DNA of 64,000 nt from Alphaproteobacteria bacterium (GTDB lineage: Bacteria > Pseudomonadota > Alphaproteobacteria > Rhizobiales > Xanthobacteraceae), in the NCBI GenBank assembly GCA_005884685.1, contig VBAH01000019.1, positions 1 through 64,000 on the forward strand, read 5' to 3'. A program made the translations under genes and the position numbers. The first letter of the stretch is position 1. Each line of letters begins with the position of its first letter. The notes below the pieces were generated by a model. It saw nothing but the letters and a program-made list of their open reading frames with translations. It did no database searches and was not told the origin of the DNA. This document shows, piece by piece, positions 40,253 through 48,360 of this stretch.

Positions 40253-43200
40253 ACCAGTTCAACCTGCTCGACGCCCGGGACCGCCTTGATGGCGCTCGCG
40301 ATCTGCGGCGAGACCCTGTAGCGGCCCGGCAGCCTCACCTCGACGTCGGTTTCCTTGTCGAGCATCAGCACCAGCGTGATCTCGGCGTCGCCTCGGTCAC
40401 TCGCGGATCGGGCCGGCCCGACCTGTGCCGGTTGGAGCCGCTTGGCGACACTCTCGATCGGACGGTCGGAGCGCAGCAGCACGCGCAGGCCCTTCTGCAG
40501 CTTTTCCGCCGCCTGATCGAGCGGCTCGACGGTCTGGATGCGCGCGCGCACTTCGTCGCCTTGCGCCTCGGCGGTGAGGAACAGGAGCACCGCGGCGCCG
40601 GGCTCGAGCAGATCGCGGTACTGTGTGAGCCCCTCCTGGAAGATGACCGCCTCGTAGTGCCCGGAGGGATCGGAAAATTCCAGGATGCCCATCTTGTTGC
40701 CGGTTTTGGTGCGCCGCTCGGCGCGCGCCACCACGGTGCCGGCCACGCGGCCCGCGGTTGCGCCCTGCTTGATCGTATTGGCGAACGCCACCCAGGACTG
40801 GACATTCAGCCGCTTGAGCGTCGCCGCATAGTCGTCGAGCGGATGACCGGAGAGGAAATAGCCGATGGCGTCGAACTCGCGCTGCAGCCGCTCGGCCGGC
40901 AGCCAGGGCTCTGCCGCCGGCAAAGGGATCTGTTCGCGCGCCATGCCGGCGCCGAACAGCTCGCTCTGTCCCATCTCGGCATCCTCGCGGCGGCGTTGCG
41001 CGGCGGCGAGGATCGCGTCCACCGCGGCATGCACGCGCGCGCGATTATTCTCCAGCGCATCGAACCCGCCGGCAGCCGCGAGGCTTTCCAGCACGCGCTT
41101 GTTGATGGCGCGCGGGTTCACGCGGCTGGCAAAGTCGGTGATGTCGCGGAATGGCTTCTCGCCGCGCGCTTCGACGATCGCCTCGACCGCCTGCGCGCCC
41201 ACGCCCTTCAGCGCGGCCAGCGAATAGAGGATGGTGCCCTCGTCGACCTCGAACATCACGCCGGAGCGGTTGACGGACGGCGGCTCGACCTTGATGCCGA
41301 GCCGCTGCGCTTCGGCGCGGAATTCGGCGAGCTTGTCGGTGTTGGCCATGTCGTAGGTCATCGACGCCGCCATGAACTCGACCGGATAATTCGCCTTCAT
41401 GTAGGCGGTCTGGTAGGCGACCAGCGCATAGGCGGCCGCGTGGCTCTTGTTGAAGCCGTAGTCGGCAAAGCGCGCGAGCAGCTCGAAGATCATCTCGGCC
41501 TGCCCCTTGTCGACGCCGTTCGCCACGGCGCCTTCGACAAAGCGCGTGCGCTGCGCGGCCATCTCGGCGCGGATCTTCTTGCCCATGGCGCGGCGCAACA
41601 GATCGGCCTCGCCGAGCGAGAAGCGGGAGAGGCGGCGCGCCGCCTCCATCACCTGCTCCTGATAGACGATGACCCCGAATGTCTCGCGCAGGATCGGCTC
41701 CAGCAGCGGATGAAAATAATCGGGCTGCTCCTTGCCGTGCTTGCGCGCGCAGTAGGTCGGGATGTTCGCCATCGGGCCGGGCCGATAGAGCGCGACCAGC
41801 GCGATGATGTCCTCGATCCGGTCCGGGCGCATGTCGACGAGCGCGCGGCGCATGCCCTGCCCTTCCACCTGGAACACGCCGACCGTCTCGCCGCGCGCCA
41901 GCATCCCGTAGGTCCGGGCATCGTCGAGCGGGATGGCGAGGAGATCGACGTCGATGCCGCGCCGGGCGACGAGTTCGACCGCGGTCTTGAGCACCGTCAG
42001 CGTCTTCAGCCCGAGGAAGTCGAACTTCACCAGCCCGGCCTGCTCGACCCATTTCATGTTGAATTGGGTGACCGGCAGGTTGGATTTCGGATCGCGGTAC
42101 ATCGGCACCAGTTCGGACAGCGCGCGGTCGCCGATCACGATGCCGGCCGCGTGCGTCGAGGCGTGGCGGTGCAGCCCCTCCAGTTTCATCGCGATGTCGA
42201 AGGCGCGGCGCACGATCGGATCGGCGTCACGCGCCGCCTGCAGGCGCGGCTCCTCGGCAATCGCCTTCGACAGCGTCACCGGCGCCGCCGGATTGTTGGG
42301 CACCAGCTTGGTGAGCTTGTCGACCTGGCCGTACGGCATTTCGAGCACGCGGCCGACGTCGCGCAGCACGCCGCGCGCCTGCAGCGTCCCGAACGTGATG
42401 ATCTGGGCGACCTGATCGCGCCCATAGCGCTTCTGGACATAGCGGATCACCTCGTCGCGCCGCTCCTGGCAGAAGTCGACGTCGAAGTCCGGCATCGACA
42501 CCCGTTCCGGATTGAGGAAGCGCTCGAACAGCAGGCCGAAGCGGATCGGATCGAGGTCGGTGATGGTGAGCGCGTAGGCGACCAGCGAGCCCGCACCCGA
42601 GCCGCGTCCCGGCCCGACCGGAATGCCCTGCGATTTCGCCCACTGGATGAAGTCGGCGACGATCAGGAAGTAGCCCGGGTACTTCATGCGCTCGATCACA
42701 TCGAGCTCGAAGTCGAGGCGCTTGCGGTAATCGTCGATGGTGCAGCCGGATGCCAAGCCAAGCGTCTCGACGCGCCGCGTCAATCCGGCGTCGGCCTGAC
42801 GGCGCAATTCGGCCGCCTCGTCCACCGCCGAGCCGTCTTCGGCGGTATAGCGCGGCAGGATCGGCTTGCGCGTCAGCGGCCGGTACGAGCAGCGCTCGGC
42901 AATCTCGACCGTCGATGCCAGCGCCTCGGGCAGGTCGGCGAACAGCCCCGCCATCTCGGCGCGCGACTTGAAGTAATGTTCCGAGGAAAGCTGCCGCCGC
43001 TCGGCCTCGGCAATGATCCGCCCCTCCGCGATGCAGATCAGGGCGTCATGTGCCTCGAAGTCCTCACGCCGGGGATAGAACGGCTCATTCGTCGCCACGA
43101 GCGGAAGCCCCGCCGCATAGGCGAGATCGAGCAGCGCCGGCTCGGCCTGCTTTTCTTCCGGCACGCCGTGGCGTTGCAGCTCGATATAGAGCCGGTCGCC

Positions 43201-43710
43201 GAACAGCGCGGCGAGGCGGGCGCAACGCGCGGCCGCGAGATCGCCCTGACCGGCGATCAAGGCCCGATCGAGCGGTCCGCCGGGGCCGCCGCTCAGCACG
43301 ATCAGGCCGTCCGCCTCGGCGTCGAGCGCTGCGAGCTTGACGTGCGCCGCCTGATCCGACGGCGTGTCGAGGAATGCATGCGAGGTCAGCCGCATCAGGC
43401 TGCGGTAGCCCTGCTCGCGCGCCGCGAGCAGCACCAGCCGCGGCAGCTTCAGCGCATGGCCGGGGTGGCGCGGCGCTTCCTGGTCGCCGAAGTCGATGGA
43501 AAGCGCGCAGCCGATGATCGGCTGGATGCCGGCGCCGCTGAGCTTGTCGGAGAATTCCAGCACGCCGAACATGTTGTCGGTGTCGGTGAGCGCCAGCGCC
43601 GGCTGACGGTCGGCCTTCGCCAGCTCCGCGAGCTTGGCGATGGGCAGCGCGCCTTCCAGCAGCGAATAGGACGAATGCACGTGCAGGTGCACGAAACCGG
43701 GGTCGGGCAC
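40249..43710 (-). CDS. dnaE: DNA polymerase III alpha subunit
   Basis: DnaE is the replicative polymerase subunit. The GTG at 43710 (VPDPGFVHLHVHSSYSLLEG) was chosen because GAGGGA lies 7 bases upstream and the protein then starts like its relatives. An in-frame GTG at 43752 would add 14 residues. The 1,153-residue product has the PHP domain (HLHVHSSYS), the polymerase core with the catalytic motif PDFDVDF near residue 405, and GPGRGSGAGSLVAY. It continues through RYDFNKSHAA-like YGFNKSHAAAYALVAYQTAY, a helix-hairpin-helix region, an OB fold and a C-terminal tail ending VEQVELV. It is the DnaE1 type; DnaE2 with imuAB is not here. Confidence 0.97.
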   Translation of the reverse strand: MPDPGFVHLHVHSSYSLLEGALPIAKLAELAKADRQPALALTDTDNMFGVLEFSDKLSGAGIQPIIGCALSIDFGDQEAPRHPGHALKLPRLVLLAAREQGYRSLMRLTSHAFLDTPSDQAAHVKLAALDAEADGLIVLSGGPGGPLDRALIAGQGDLAAARCARLAALFGDRLYIELQRHGVPEEKQAEPALLDLAYAAGLPLVATNEPFYPRREDFEAHDALICIAEGRIIAEAERRQLSSEHYFKSRAEMAGLFADLPEALASTVEIAERCSYRPLTRKPILPRYTAEDGSAVDEAAELRRQADAGLTRRVETLGLASGCTIDDYRKRLDFELDVIERMKYPGYFLIVADFIQWAKSQGIPVGPGRGSGAGSLVAYALTITDLDPIRFGLLFERFLNPERVSMPDFDVDFCQERRDEVIRYVQKRYGRDQVAQIITFGTLQARGVLRDVGRVLEMPYGQVDKLTKLVPNNPAAPVTLSKAIAEEPRLQAARDADPIVRRAFDIAMKLEGLHRHASTHAAGIVIGDRALSELVPMYRDPKSNLPVTQFNMKWVEQAGLVKFDFLGLKTLTVLKTAVELVARRGIDVDLLAIPLDDARTYGMLARGETVGVFQVEGQGMRRALVDMRPDRIEDIIALVALYRPGPMANIPTYCARKHGKEQPDYFHPLLEPILRETFGVIVYQEQVMEAARRLSRFSLGEADLLRRAMGKKIRAEMAAQRTRFVEGAVANGVDKGQAEMIFELLARFADYGFNKSHAAAYALVAYQTAYMKANYPVEFMAASMTYDMANTDKLAEFRAEAQRLGIKVEPPSVNRSGVMFEVDEGTILYSLAALKGVGAQAVEAIVEARGEKPFRDITDFASRVNPRAINKRVLESLAAAGGFDALENNRARVHAAVDAILAAAQRRREDAEMGQSELFGAGMAREQIPLPAAEPWLPAERLQREFDAIGYFLSGHPLDDYAATLKRLNVQSWVAFANTIKQGATAGRVAGTVVARAERRTKTGNKMGILEFSDPSGHYEAVIFQEGLTQYRDLLEPGAAVLLFLTAEAQGDEVRARIQTVEPLDQAAEKLQKGLRVLLRSDRPIESVAKRLQPAQVGPARSASDRGDAEITLVLMLDKETDVEVRLPGRYRVSPQIASAIKAVPGVEQVELV

Positions 43711-43928
43711 GTCAGCTTCCCTCGCGAATCTCACCGCGAGGGTGCGGACCACAGGCGGCAGAGTCCACAGCCATCACCGACCGATACACGCTTTCCCCGG
43801 AATCCCGCTGGGTCACGCGCGTCTCACATCGCGGTGAGGAACCGGCGCTTCGCGAAACGGCGGCAAATGCCGGCCGTAAGCCCCTTGTCTGCCGTTCCGG
43901 CAATCGCAACACCCGATGGGGAGCTGAC

Positions 43929-44219
43929 ATGTCAACCCGAATGAAAATCCTCTGCGCGGCCGCTCTGCTGGCCGCGGCGAGCCCCGCAATGGCCCAGGAC
44001 GCGAGCCCGTGGGACCTGCGCGACCGCAATGCCTATGTCCTCGATATGCAGGGCAAGATGTGGTCGAAGCCGATCGGCCAGAAGGGCTGGTCGATGATGA
44101 CCCGGAGCGCCCGCGCGGTGCCCAAGGGCACCGTGTTCTTCATGCAGAACGGCCAGCTCTACATGGCCCGCACCGGCATGTTCGACCGCGCCGGCAACTT
44201 CATGGCCGGGGGCGTCTGA
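43929..44219 (+). CDS. Small exported protein, function unknown
   Basis: The 96-residue product starts after GGGAG (5-base spacing). It has a clear signal peptide (MSTRMKILCAAALLAAASPA, cleavage after AMA). The mature 73 residues contain DRNAYVLDMQGKMW, KPIGQKGWSMMTRSA, VPKGTVFFMQNGQLYMAR and end AGGV. The pattern suggests a small beta-rich periplasmic protein; I recognise no domain. It is divergent from dnaE. Confidence 0.75.
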   Translation: MSTRMKILCAAALLAAASPAMAQDASPWDLRDRNAYVLDMQGKMWSKPIGQKGWSMMTRSARAVPKGTVFFMQNGQLYMARTGMFDRAGNFMAGGV

Positions 44220-44255
44220 GCGGCCGCGGACCCTACCAGCCCCGGATTTCCTTGC

Positions 44256-44278
44256 GGGCCGCCCGCAGCGGGCGGCCC
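44256..44278. terminator. GC-rich hairpin between convergent genes
   Basis: A perfect stem GGGCCGCCCG/CGGGCGGCCC with a 3-base loop lies between the stop of the small exported protein gene (44219) and the stop of the convergent peptide gene (44299). A short pyrimidine-rich tail follows on the plus strand; no T run is seen on either side. It probably ends one or both transcripts. Confidence 0.55.
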
Positions 44279-44298
44279 TCTTCGTCGCCAGGCCGCGG

Positions 44299-44397
44299 TC
44301 ACAGCACCGCAATGACCTGCGCCCAGATGGCGATCATGCTGACGAACAGTCCGAGCGACGTCAGGGCGGCAACCTCTTCCATGGCAGACTTGATCAC
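44299..44397 (-). CDS. SOS-controlled 32-residue membrane peptide (candidate)
   Basis: This small gene has a GTG start with AGGAGG 5 bases upstream and a TGA stop. The product begins with a short charged part (IKSAMEEVAA). The rest forms one membrane span that runs to the C-terminus (LGLFVSMIAIWAQVIAVL). Its promoter at 44412-44453 contains two perfect alphaproteobacterial LexA operators around the -10 element, so expression should follow DNA damage. The design (tiny, one span, LexA controlled) is like Caulobacter SidA, a division inhibitor of 29 residues, and E. coli TisB, a membrane toxin. No sequence relation to either is claimed. An internal ATG at 44382 could also start a 27-residue form. 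Confidence 0.7.
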   Translation of the reverse strand: MIKSAMEEVAALTSLGLFVSMIAIWAQVIAVL

Positions 44398-44411
44398 GGC
44401 GTCCTCCTCTA

Positions 44412-44453
44412 GAACATAGAGGGAACATAGTTCTTATTCTGTTCCAAGGTCAA
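44412..44453 (-). promoter_or_regulatory. SOS promoter with two perfect LexA operators
   Basis: Reading on the minus strand, TTGACC (44448-44453) and TATGTT (44424-44429) with an 18-base spacer make a good sigma-70 promoter. One operator, GAAC-N7-GAAC on the plus strand (44412-44426), covers the -10 element and the start point. The other, GTTC-N7-GTTC (44430-44444), fills the spacer. Only 3 bases separate them. The predicted leader of the peptide gene is about 20 bases and contains AGGAGG. Confidence 0.8.
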
Positions 44454-44569
44454 CAGGTGGTAGTGGTCAGTTTGATTTTTCTTTCGCTCGATTGGGCGGC
44501 GCGGTTAACTTGGCGCTAACAGATTCGGGATGGGGGGAAACCGAGCGAGCCAAGAGTGAGTTCGACGCT

Positions 44570-44782
44570 ATGAGCAAGTCCGACGAATATCGCGCCAACG
44601 CGACGGAATGCGAGAAGATGGCCCGCGCCGCTCGCAATCCGAACGACAAGGCGACGTGGCTAAAAATGGCGGCTGACTGGCTTCGCATGATCCCGCAGCC
44701 CCGCTCGTCCGCGTCGGATAAGTTCGACGCGGCCGAGAAGGCCCAAGGGACCGGCCAGCGGCCCTCTGGCTCCGAACACTAA
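44570..44782 (+). CDS. Small helical hypothetical protein
   Basis: The 70-residue product starts MSKSDEYRANATECEKMARA. It continues with NPNDKATWLKMAADWLRMI, then a low-complexity Ser/Pro/Gly tail. The pattern YR--A-EC--MA and DK--WL-MA--W is common in small uncharacterised proteins of Bradyrhizobium-like genomes. An open in-frame extension to 44492 is possible but reads less like protein. It probably forms two helices; function unknown. Confidence 0.6.
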   Translation: MSKSDEYRANATECEKMARAARNPNDKATWLKMAADWLRMIPQPRSSASDKFDAAEKAQGTGQRPSGSEH

Positions 44783-44810
44783 GCCGCGATCATTCGCCTT
44801 CGCCCCGGCC

Positions 44811-44834
44811 GATGCTTCGCGCGCTCGGTTTCAA
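44811..44834 (+). repeat. Direct repeat, left copy
   Basis: GATGCTTCGCGCGCTCGG plus TTTCAA matches 45154-45177 at 23 of 24 positions, and weaker similarity extends about 18 bases upstream of both. The two copies are 343 bases apart and bracket a small open frame at 45032-45130. Confidence 0.7.
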
Positions 44835-45031
44835 GGGCGGTGTCTGTGTCTAATCCGCCCATGCCGCGGTGGTTTTATCGAGCATAGGCCCTGTCGATCG
44901 CGCTCGCGCTGGGAGCGTTGCTCTCCGGTTCCGCGGACTAGTTCCAACACAGCATCGTGATTGCCCCTGCGGCAAATCGGCCGCTTGCGCGCCGTTCCGC
45001 CATGCGAAAGTCCACTCTCAGGGGTGGTGGA

Positions 45032-45130
45032 ATGGAAATCGCATTCAGCTGGGCTCTCGGCGTTCTCGCGGCGACGACGGGCGCTTGTGTGCTCTATGCG
45101 CTTTGGAGCCTCACTCGAAAACCGGGCTAA
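45032..45130 (+). CDS. Possible 32-residue membrane peptide
   Basis: The frame reads MEIAFSWALGVLAATTGA followed by CVLYALWSLTRKPG and a TAA stop. It has one hydrophobic span and a basic C-terminus, a normal topology for a tiny inner membrane protein. GGTGG lies just upstream, a weak ribosome binding site. It lies between two direct repeats. There is no other support, so this is a tentative call. The rest of 44783-45238 shows no gene; short frames there are interrupted by stops. Confidence 0.3.
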   Translation: MEIAFSWALGVLAATTGACVLYALWSLTRKPG

Positions 45131-45153
45131 CTGCTCCCGCCTCCGCCGCGGCG

Positions 45154-45177
45154 GATGCTTCGCGCGCTCGGCTTCAA
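45154..45177 (+). repeat. Direct repeat, right copy
   Basis: This is the right copy of the direct repeat at 44811-44834 (GATGCTTCGCGCGCTCGG plus CTTCAA), with one difference in 24 bases. Confidence 0.7.
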
Positions 45178-45238
45178 TGCACGTGCGCGCTCGCCACGCC
45201 GGCGAAACCCGAACCGATCGCGCGACGCCATCCCCGCG

Positions 45239-45658
45239 TCAGCGCACGCGGCGCAACTCCTCGCCGCCGCATAGCCCGAGCGCGCAACCCTCAATCCGGA
45301 TCGTTGTCGGTCCAACCTCGACAAGATTGCCGGAAAAGACCTTCCCACGATCCAAATCATAGAGGCGCCCGGACCACTTTCCCGCCCCGTTCGGTCGCAT
45401 GTCGATGAGAACCGGCAGGCCGGCCAGAGGCCGGTTGCGTCTCGAGGCGTCCTCATTGTTCTTGTCGGTGCGGGGCTTGCCGGTGGCGGGATCGAGGCGC
45501 GGCAAGACGGTCGCGAGCCTCCCGCATATCGCGCCACCGCAGCGATGGATGCGGATCGTTCCGCCGTCCTTCTCGCGCCAGACACCCGAGGGATCGGCCG
45601 CCGCCGGCGCAGCGCCTGCCAGTGCCAGCATTGCGACGGCAGTCCGAACGGCGCTCAC
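45239..45658 (-). CDS. DUF2147-family exported protein, second of a tandem pair
   Basis: The GTG at 45658 overlaps the upstream stop (GTGA), which marks a coupled pair. The 139-residue product has a signal peptide (VSAVRTAVAMLALAGAAPAA, cleavage near AAADPSG). The DUF2147 pattern follows: DPSGVWREKDGGTIRIHRCG, ICGRLATV, DPATGKPRTDKNNED, GKWSGRLYDLDRGKVFSGN and IEGCALGLCGGEELRRV. These are beta-rich periplasmic proteins of unknown function. It is roughly half identical to the upstream paralog. Confidence 0.85.
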   Translation of the reverse strand: MSAVRTAVAMLALAGAAPAAADPSGVWREKDGGTIRIHRCGGAICGRLATVLPRLDPATGKPRTDKNNEDASRRNRPLAGLPVLIDMRPNGAGKWSGRLYDLDRGKVFSGNLVEVGPTTIRIEGCALGLCGGEELRRVR

Positions 45659-46077
45659 TTCGACACGCGGCGCAACTCCTCGCCTCCGCACAGCACGAGC
45701 ATGCAGCCCTCGATCCTGATCCGGTCCGCCCCAAGCTCGATCAGATTGCCGGAATACATTTTGCCGCGGTCCGGATCGTACAGCGTTCCCGACCATTTGC
45801 CCGGCCCGTTCGGCTGCATGTCGAAAAGCACCGGCACACCGACAAGCGGCCGCTCCCGCTTCGCGGCATCGGCGTTGTTCTTGTCGGTCCAGGGCTTGCC
45901 GGTTGCCGGGTCGAGCGGCGGCTGAGTGCTGGCGATCTCCGCGCACAGCGCCTGCCCACAGGCATGGATGCGGATCGTCCAGTTGTCCTTGTCGAGCCAG
46001 ACGCCGGCCGGATCGGCGACGGCCGGTCCGGCTGCCACACAGGCCAGCACGATGGCGGAAAACACTCGCTTCAGCAT
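45655..46077 (-). CDS. DUF2147-family exported protein, first of a tandem pair
   Basis: The start MLKRVFSAIVLACVAAGPAV gives 140 residues with a clear signal peptide ending AVADPAG. The body shares GVWLDKDNWTIRIHACGQAL, DPATGKPWTDKNN, PGKWSGTLYDPDRGKMYSGN and CGGEELRRVSK with the downstream paralog. Four Cys positions (HACG/LC and GCM-LC) are kept in both and probably form disulfides. It lies 63 bases after lolD. Confidence 0.87.
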   Translation of the reverse strand: MLKRVFSAIVLACVAAGPAVADPAGVWLDKDNWTIRIHACGQALCAEIASTQPPLDPATGKPWTDKNNADAAKRERPLVGVPVLFDMQPNGPGKWSGTLYDPDRGKMYSGNLIELGADRIRIEGCMLVLCGGEELRRVSK

Positions 46078-46140
46078 GGAGTGGTATTCATCACGTGCGG
46101 ACCATCGGCGCAATAACTCTTGCGCGCCGGTCGCTGCCGC

Positions 46141-46845
46141 TCACGTCACCTCCACGACGCGTCCGTCTTGCAGCGTCACGCGCCGGTCCATGCGCTGTGC
46201 GAGCTGCATATTGTGGGTGGCGATGACGGCAGCGAGTCCCGAGGCGCGCACGAGCTGGGCGAGGGCCTGAAACACGTGGCCTGCCGTGCGCGGGTCGAGA
46301 TTCCCGGTCGGCTCGTCGGCCAGCAGGATGCGCGGCGCATTCGCCACCGCGCGGGCGATCGCGACGCGCTGCTGCTCGCCGCCGGAGAGCTGTGCGGGAC
46401 GGTGCTCCAGCCGCTCCTTCAGGCCGAGATAGCTGAGCAACTCGTCGGCGCGCTTGCGCGCTTCCTTGCGCGCGAGGCCGGAGATCATCTGCGGCAGCAT
46501 CACGTTCTCGATCGCGGAGAACTCCGGCAGCAAATGATGAAACTGATAGACGAAGCCGATCTCGGTGCGGCGGATGCGCGTGCGCTCGGCATCGGAAAGC
46601 GTCGAGGTCGCGGTGCCGTCGACATACACCTCGCCCGCATCCGGATGTTCGAGCAGCCCGGCGATGTGCAGCAGCGTCGACTTGCCGGTGCCGGACGGCG
46701 CGATCAGCGCCACCGATTGCCCCGGCCACACCGCGAGCTCCGCGCCGGTGAGGATCTCCAGCATCGCGGCGCCCTGGCTGTAGCGCCGCTCGATCGCGTG
46801 CAGGAAAACCGCGGGCTCCTTATCCTTCGGGCGCGTTTCACTCAT
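46141..46845 (-). CDS. lolD: Lipoprotein release ABC transporter, ATP-binding subunit
   Basis: LolD powers the LolCDE complex that lifts outer-membrane lipoproteins from the inner membrane. The 234-residue product has Walker [13 protein letters not shown], the Q-loop [17 protein letters not shown] typical of LolD, the signature [14 protein letters not shown], Walker [13 protein letters not shown] and the H-loop THNMQLA. It overlaps lolC by 8 bases. Confidence 0.96.
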   Translation of the reverse strand: MSETRPKDKEPAVFLHAIERRYSQGAAMLEILTGAELAVWPGQSVALIAPSGTGKSTLLHIAGLLEHPDAGEVYVDGTATSTLSDAERTRIRRTEIGFVYQFHHLLPEFSAIENVMLPQMISGLARKEARKRADELLSYLGLKERLEHRPAQLSGGEQQRVAIARAVANAPRILLADEPTGNLDPRTAGHVFQALAQLVRASGLAAVIATHNMQLAQRMDRRVTLQDGRVVEVT

Positions 46846-48106
46846 ACCGCAGCGCCTCGACCGGATCGAGCCGCGCCGCGCGCCACGAGGGATAGAGCGT
46901 CGCCAGCAACGAAAGCATCAGCGCCATCACGACGACCGCCGTGGTCTCGCCGGCATCCATGATCGCCGGCAGGCGCGAGAGAAAATAGAGCTCGGGCGAG
47001 AACAACTCGGTGCGCGTCAGCCAGGAGAGGAATTGCCGAATCGATTCCACGTTGAGGCAAACGACGAGACCAAGCACGAAACCCGCGATCGTGCCGACCA
47101 CGCCGATCGACGCCCCGGTGATCAGGAAAATGCGCATCACCGAGCCCTGCGTCGCGCCCATGGTGCGCATGATCGCGATGTCGCCGCCCTTGTCCTTCAC
47201 CAGCATGATCAGGCCGGAAATGATGTTCAGCGCAGCAACCAGGATGATCAGCGTCAGGATCAGGAACATGACATTGCGCTCGACCTGCAGCGCATTGAAG
47301 AAGGTCGCGTTGCGCTGGCGCCAGTCGATCATGAAGATCGGCCGGTTGGCGGCGACGGTGACGAGCCGGCGGAATACGTCGACGCGGTCCGGGTTGTCGG
47401 TGTAGACCTCGATCGCCGTCACGTCGCCCGCGCGGTTGAAATAGAGCTGCGCCTCCGGCATCGGCATGAACACGATCGCCGAGTCGTATTCCGACATGCC
47501 GATCTCGAACACGGCGGCGACCTTGTAGGTCTTGATGCGCGGCGTCGTGCCCATCGGGGTCACCGCTCCGCGCGGCGCAACCAGCGTGATGTTGTCGCCG
47601 GCGCGCACCGAAAGCTGATCGGCGAGCCTGCGCCCGATGCCGAGCCCCTGCCCCGCATCGAAGCCCTCGAACGTGCCCTGTTTGATGTTGTTGGCGATCG
47701 AGGTGAGCTTCATCAGATCGGCGGCGCGGATGCCGCGCACCAGCACGCCGGAGGAATTGAACGGCGAGGAGGCAAGCGCCTGGCCCTCGACGATGGGCGC
47801 AGCGAGCCGCACGCCGGGCACTTTCGCGATGCGATCCGCGACCTCGTCCCAGTCGGTGAGCGGCTTCTCCAGCGGCTGCACCAGCAGGTGGCCGTTCAGG
47901 CCCAGGATCTTGTCGAGCAGTTCCTGGCGAAAGCCGTTCATCACCGCCATCACGATGATCAGGGTCGCGACGCCGAGCATGATGCCGAGAAAGGAGAAGC
48001 CCGCGATGACCGAGATGAACCCTTCCCTGCGCCGCGAGCGCAGGTAGCGCAGCGACAGCATCCACTCGAAGGGGGCGAAGGGCCGGGTGCCGGTGCGATC
48101 GCTCAT
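46838..48106 (-). CDS. lolC: Lipoprotein release ABC transporter, permease (LolC/E type)
   Basis: This single permease works as a LolC/LolE-like (LolF) dimer with LolD. The 422-residue product starts [20 protein letters not shown]. One N-terminal span ([20 protein letters not shown]) is followed by a large periplasmic MacB-like domain and three C-terminal spans, ending [17 protein letters not shown], the FtsX-family end motif. There is no second permease gene here, as is usual in alphaproteobacteria. The gene after proS may be cotranscribed with it. Confidence 0.95.
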   Translation of the reverse strand: MSDRTGTRPFAPFEWMLSLRYLRSRRREGFISVIAGFSFLGIMLGVATLIIVMAVMNGFRQELLDKILGLNGHLLVQPLEKPLTDWDEVADRIAKVPGVRLAAPIVEGQALASSPFNSSGVLVRGIRAADLMKLTSIANNIKQGTFEGFDAGQGLGIGRRLADQLSVRAGDNITLVAPRGAVTPMGTTPRIKTYKVAAVFEIGMSEYDSAIVFMPMPEAQLYFNRAGDVTAIEVYTDNPDRVDVFRRLVTVAANRPIFMIDWRQRNATFFNALQVERNVMFLILTLIILVAALNIISGLIMLVKDKGGDIAIMRTMGATQGSVMRIFLITGASIGVVGTIAGFVLGLVVCLNVESIRQFLSWLTRTELFSPELYFLSRLPAIMDAGETTAVVVMALMLSLLATLYPSWRAARLDPVEALRYE

Positions 48107-48142
48107 CAATCTCCGTCCAGTTGCGGCATGTCACCCGATAGC

Positions 48143-48228
48143 GAGTGTCCCGATTCCGAGGTTCGTAATCCCTGCAGCAGGCACTCGCACGAACGTCGGA
48201 ATCGAACGGACACTAGCAAAACGTTTTG
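48143..48228. repeat. Inverted repeat and palindrome between proS and lolC
   Basis: The left arm AGTGTCC...GATTCCGAGGTTCGT (48144-48165) pairs with the right arm ACGAACGTCGGAATCGAACG GACACT (48189-48214) apart from a 3-base gap. Just after it lies a perfect 12-base palindrome, CAAAACGTTTTG (48217-48228). It may be a terminator of proS or a small mobile palindrome; there is no T run. No gene is visible in 48107-48360. Confidence 0.55.
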
Positions 48229-48360
48229 ATTCGAGTGTGGCCTTGGATTTGACGTTCCCGCAAGGAGGAGCCGCCGCCAGGCTGGTGGGGCGGCCAAATC
48301 CACCACACGCGCGCTTTCGAAGCCACCAAGGACCGCAGCGTATCGCGGCGGTAAACAGAG

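Noticed and set aside
40432-43944. 1,170-codon open frame on the plus strand opposite dnaE
   Set aside because: It mirrors dnaE codons, has the Arg/His/Asp/Gly composition of antisense frames in GC-rich genomes and no recognisable domain.
48186-48215. GTTCGATTCC-like string resembling a tRNA T-arm
   Set aside because: No acceptor stem, anticodon arm or CCA end fits around it; it belongs to an inverted repeat.
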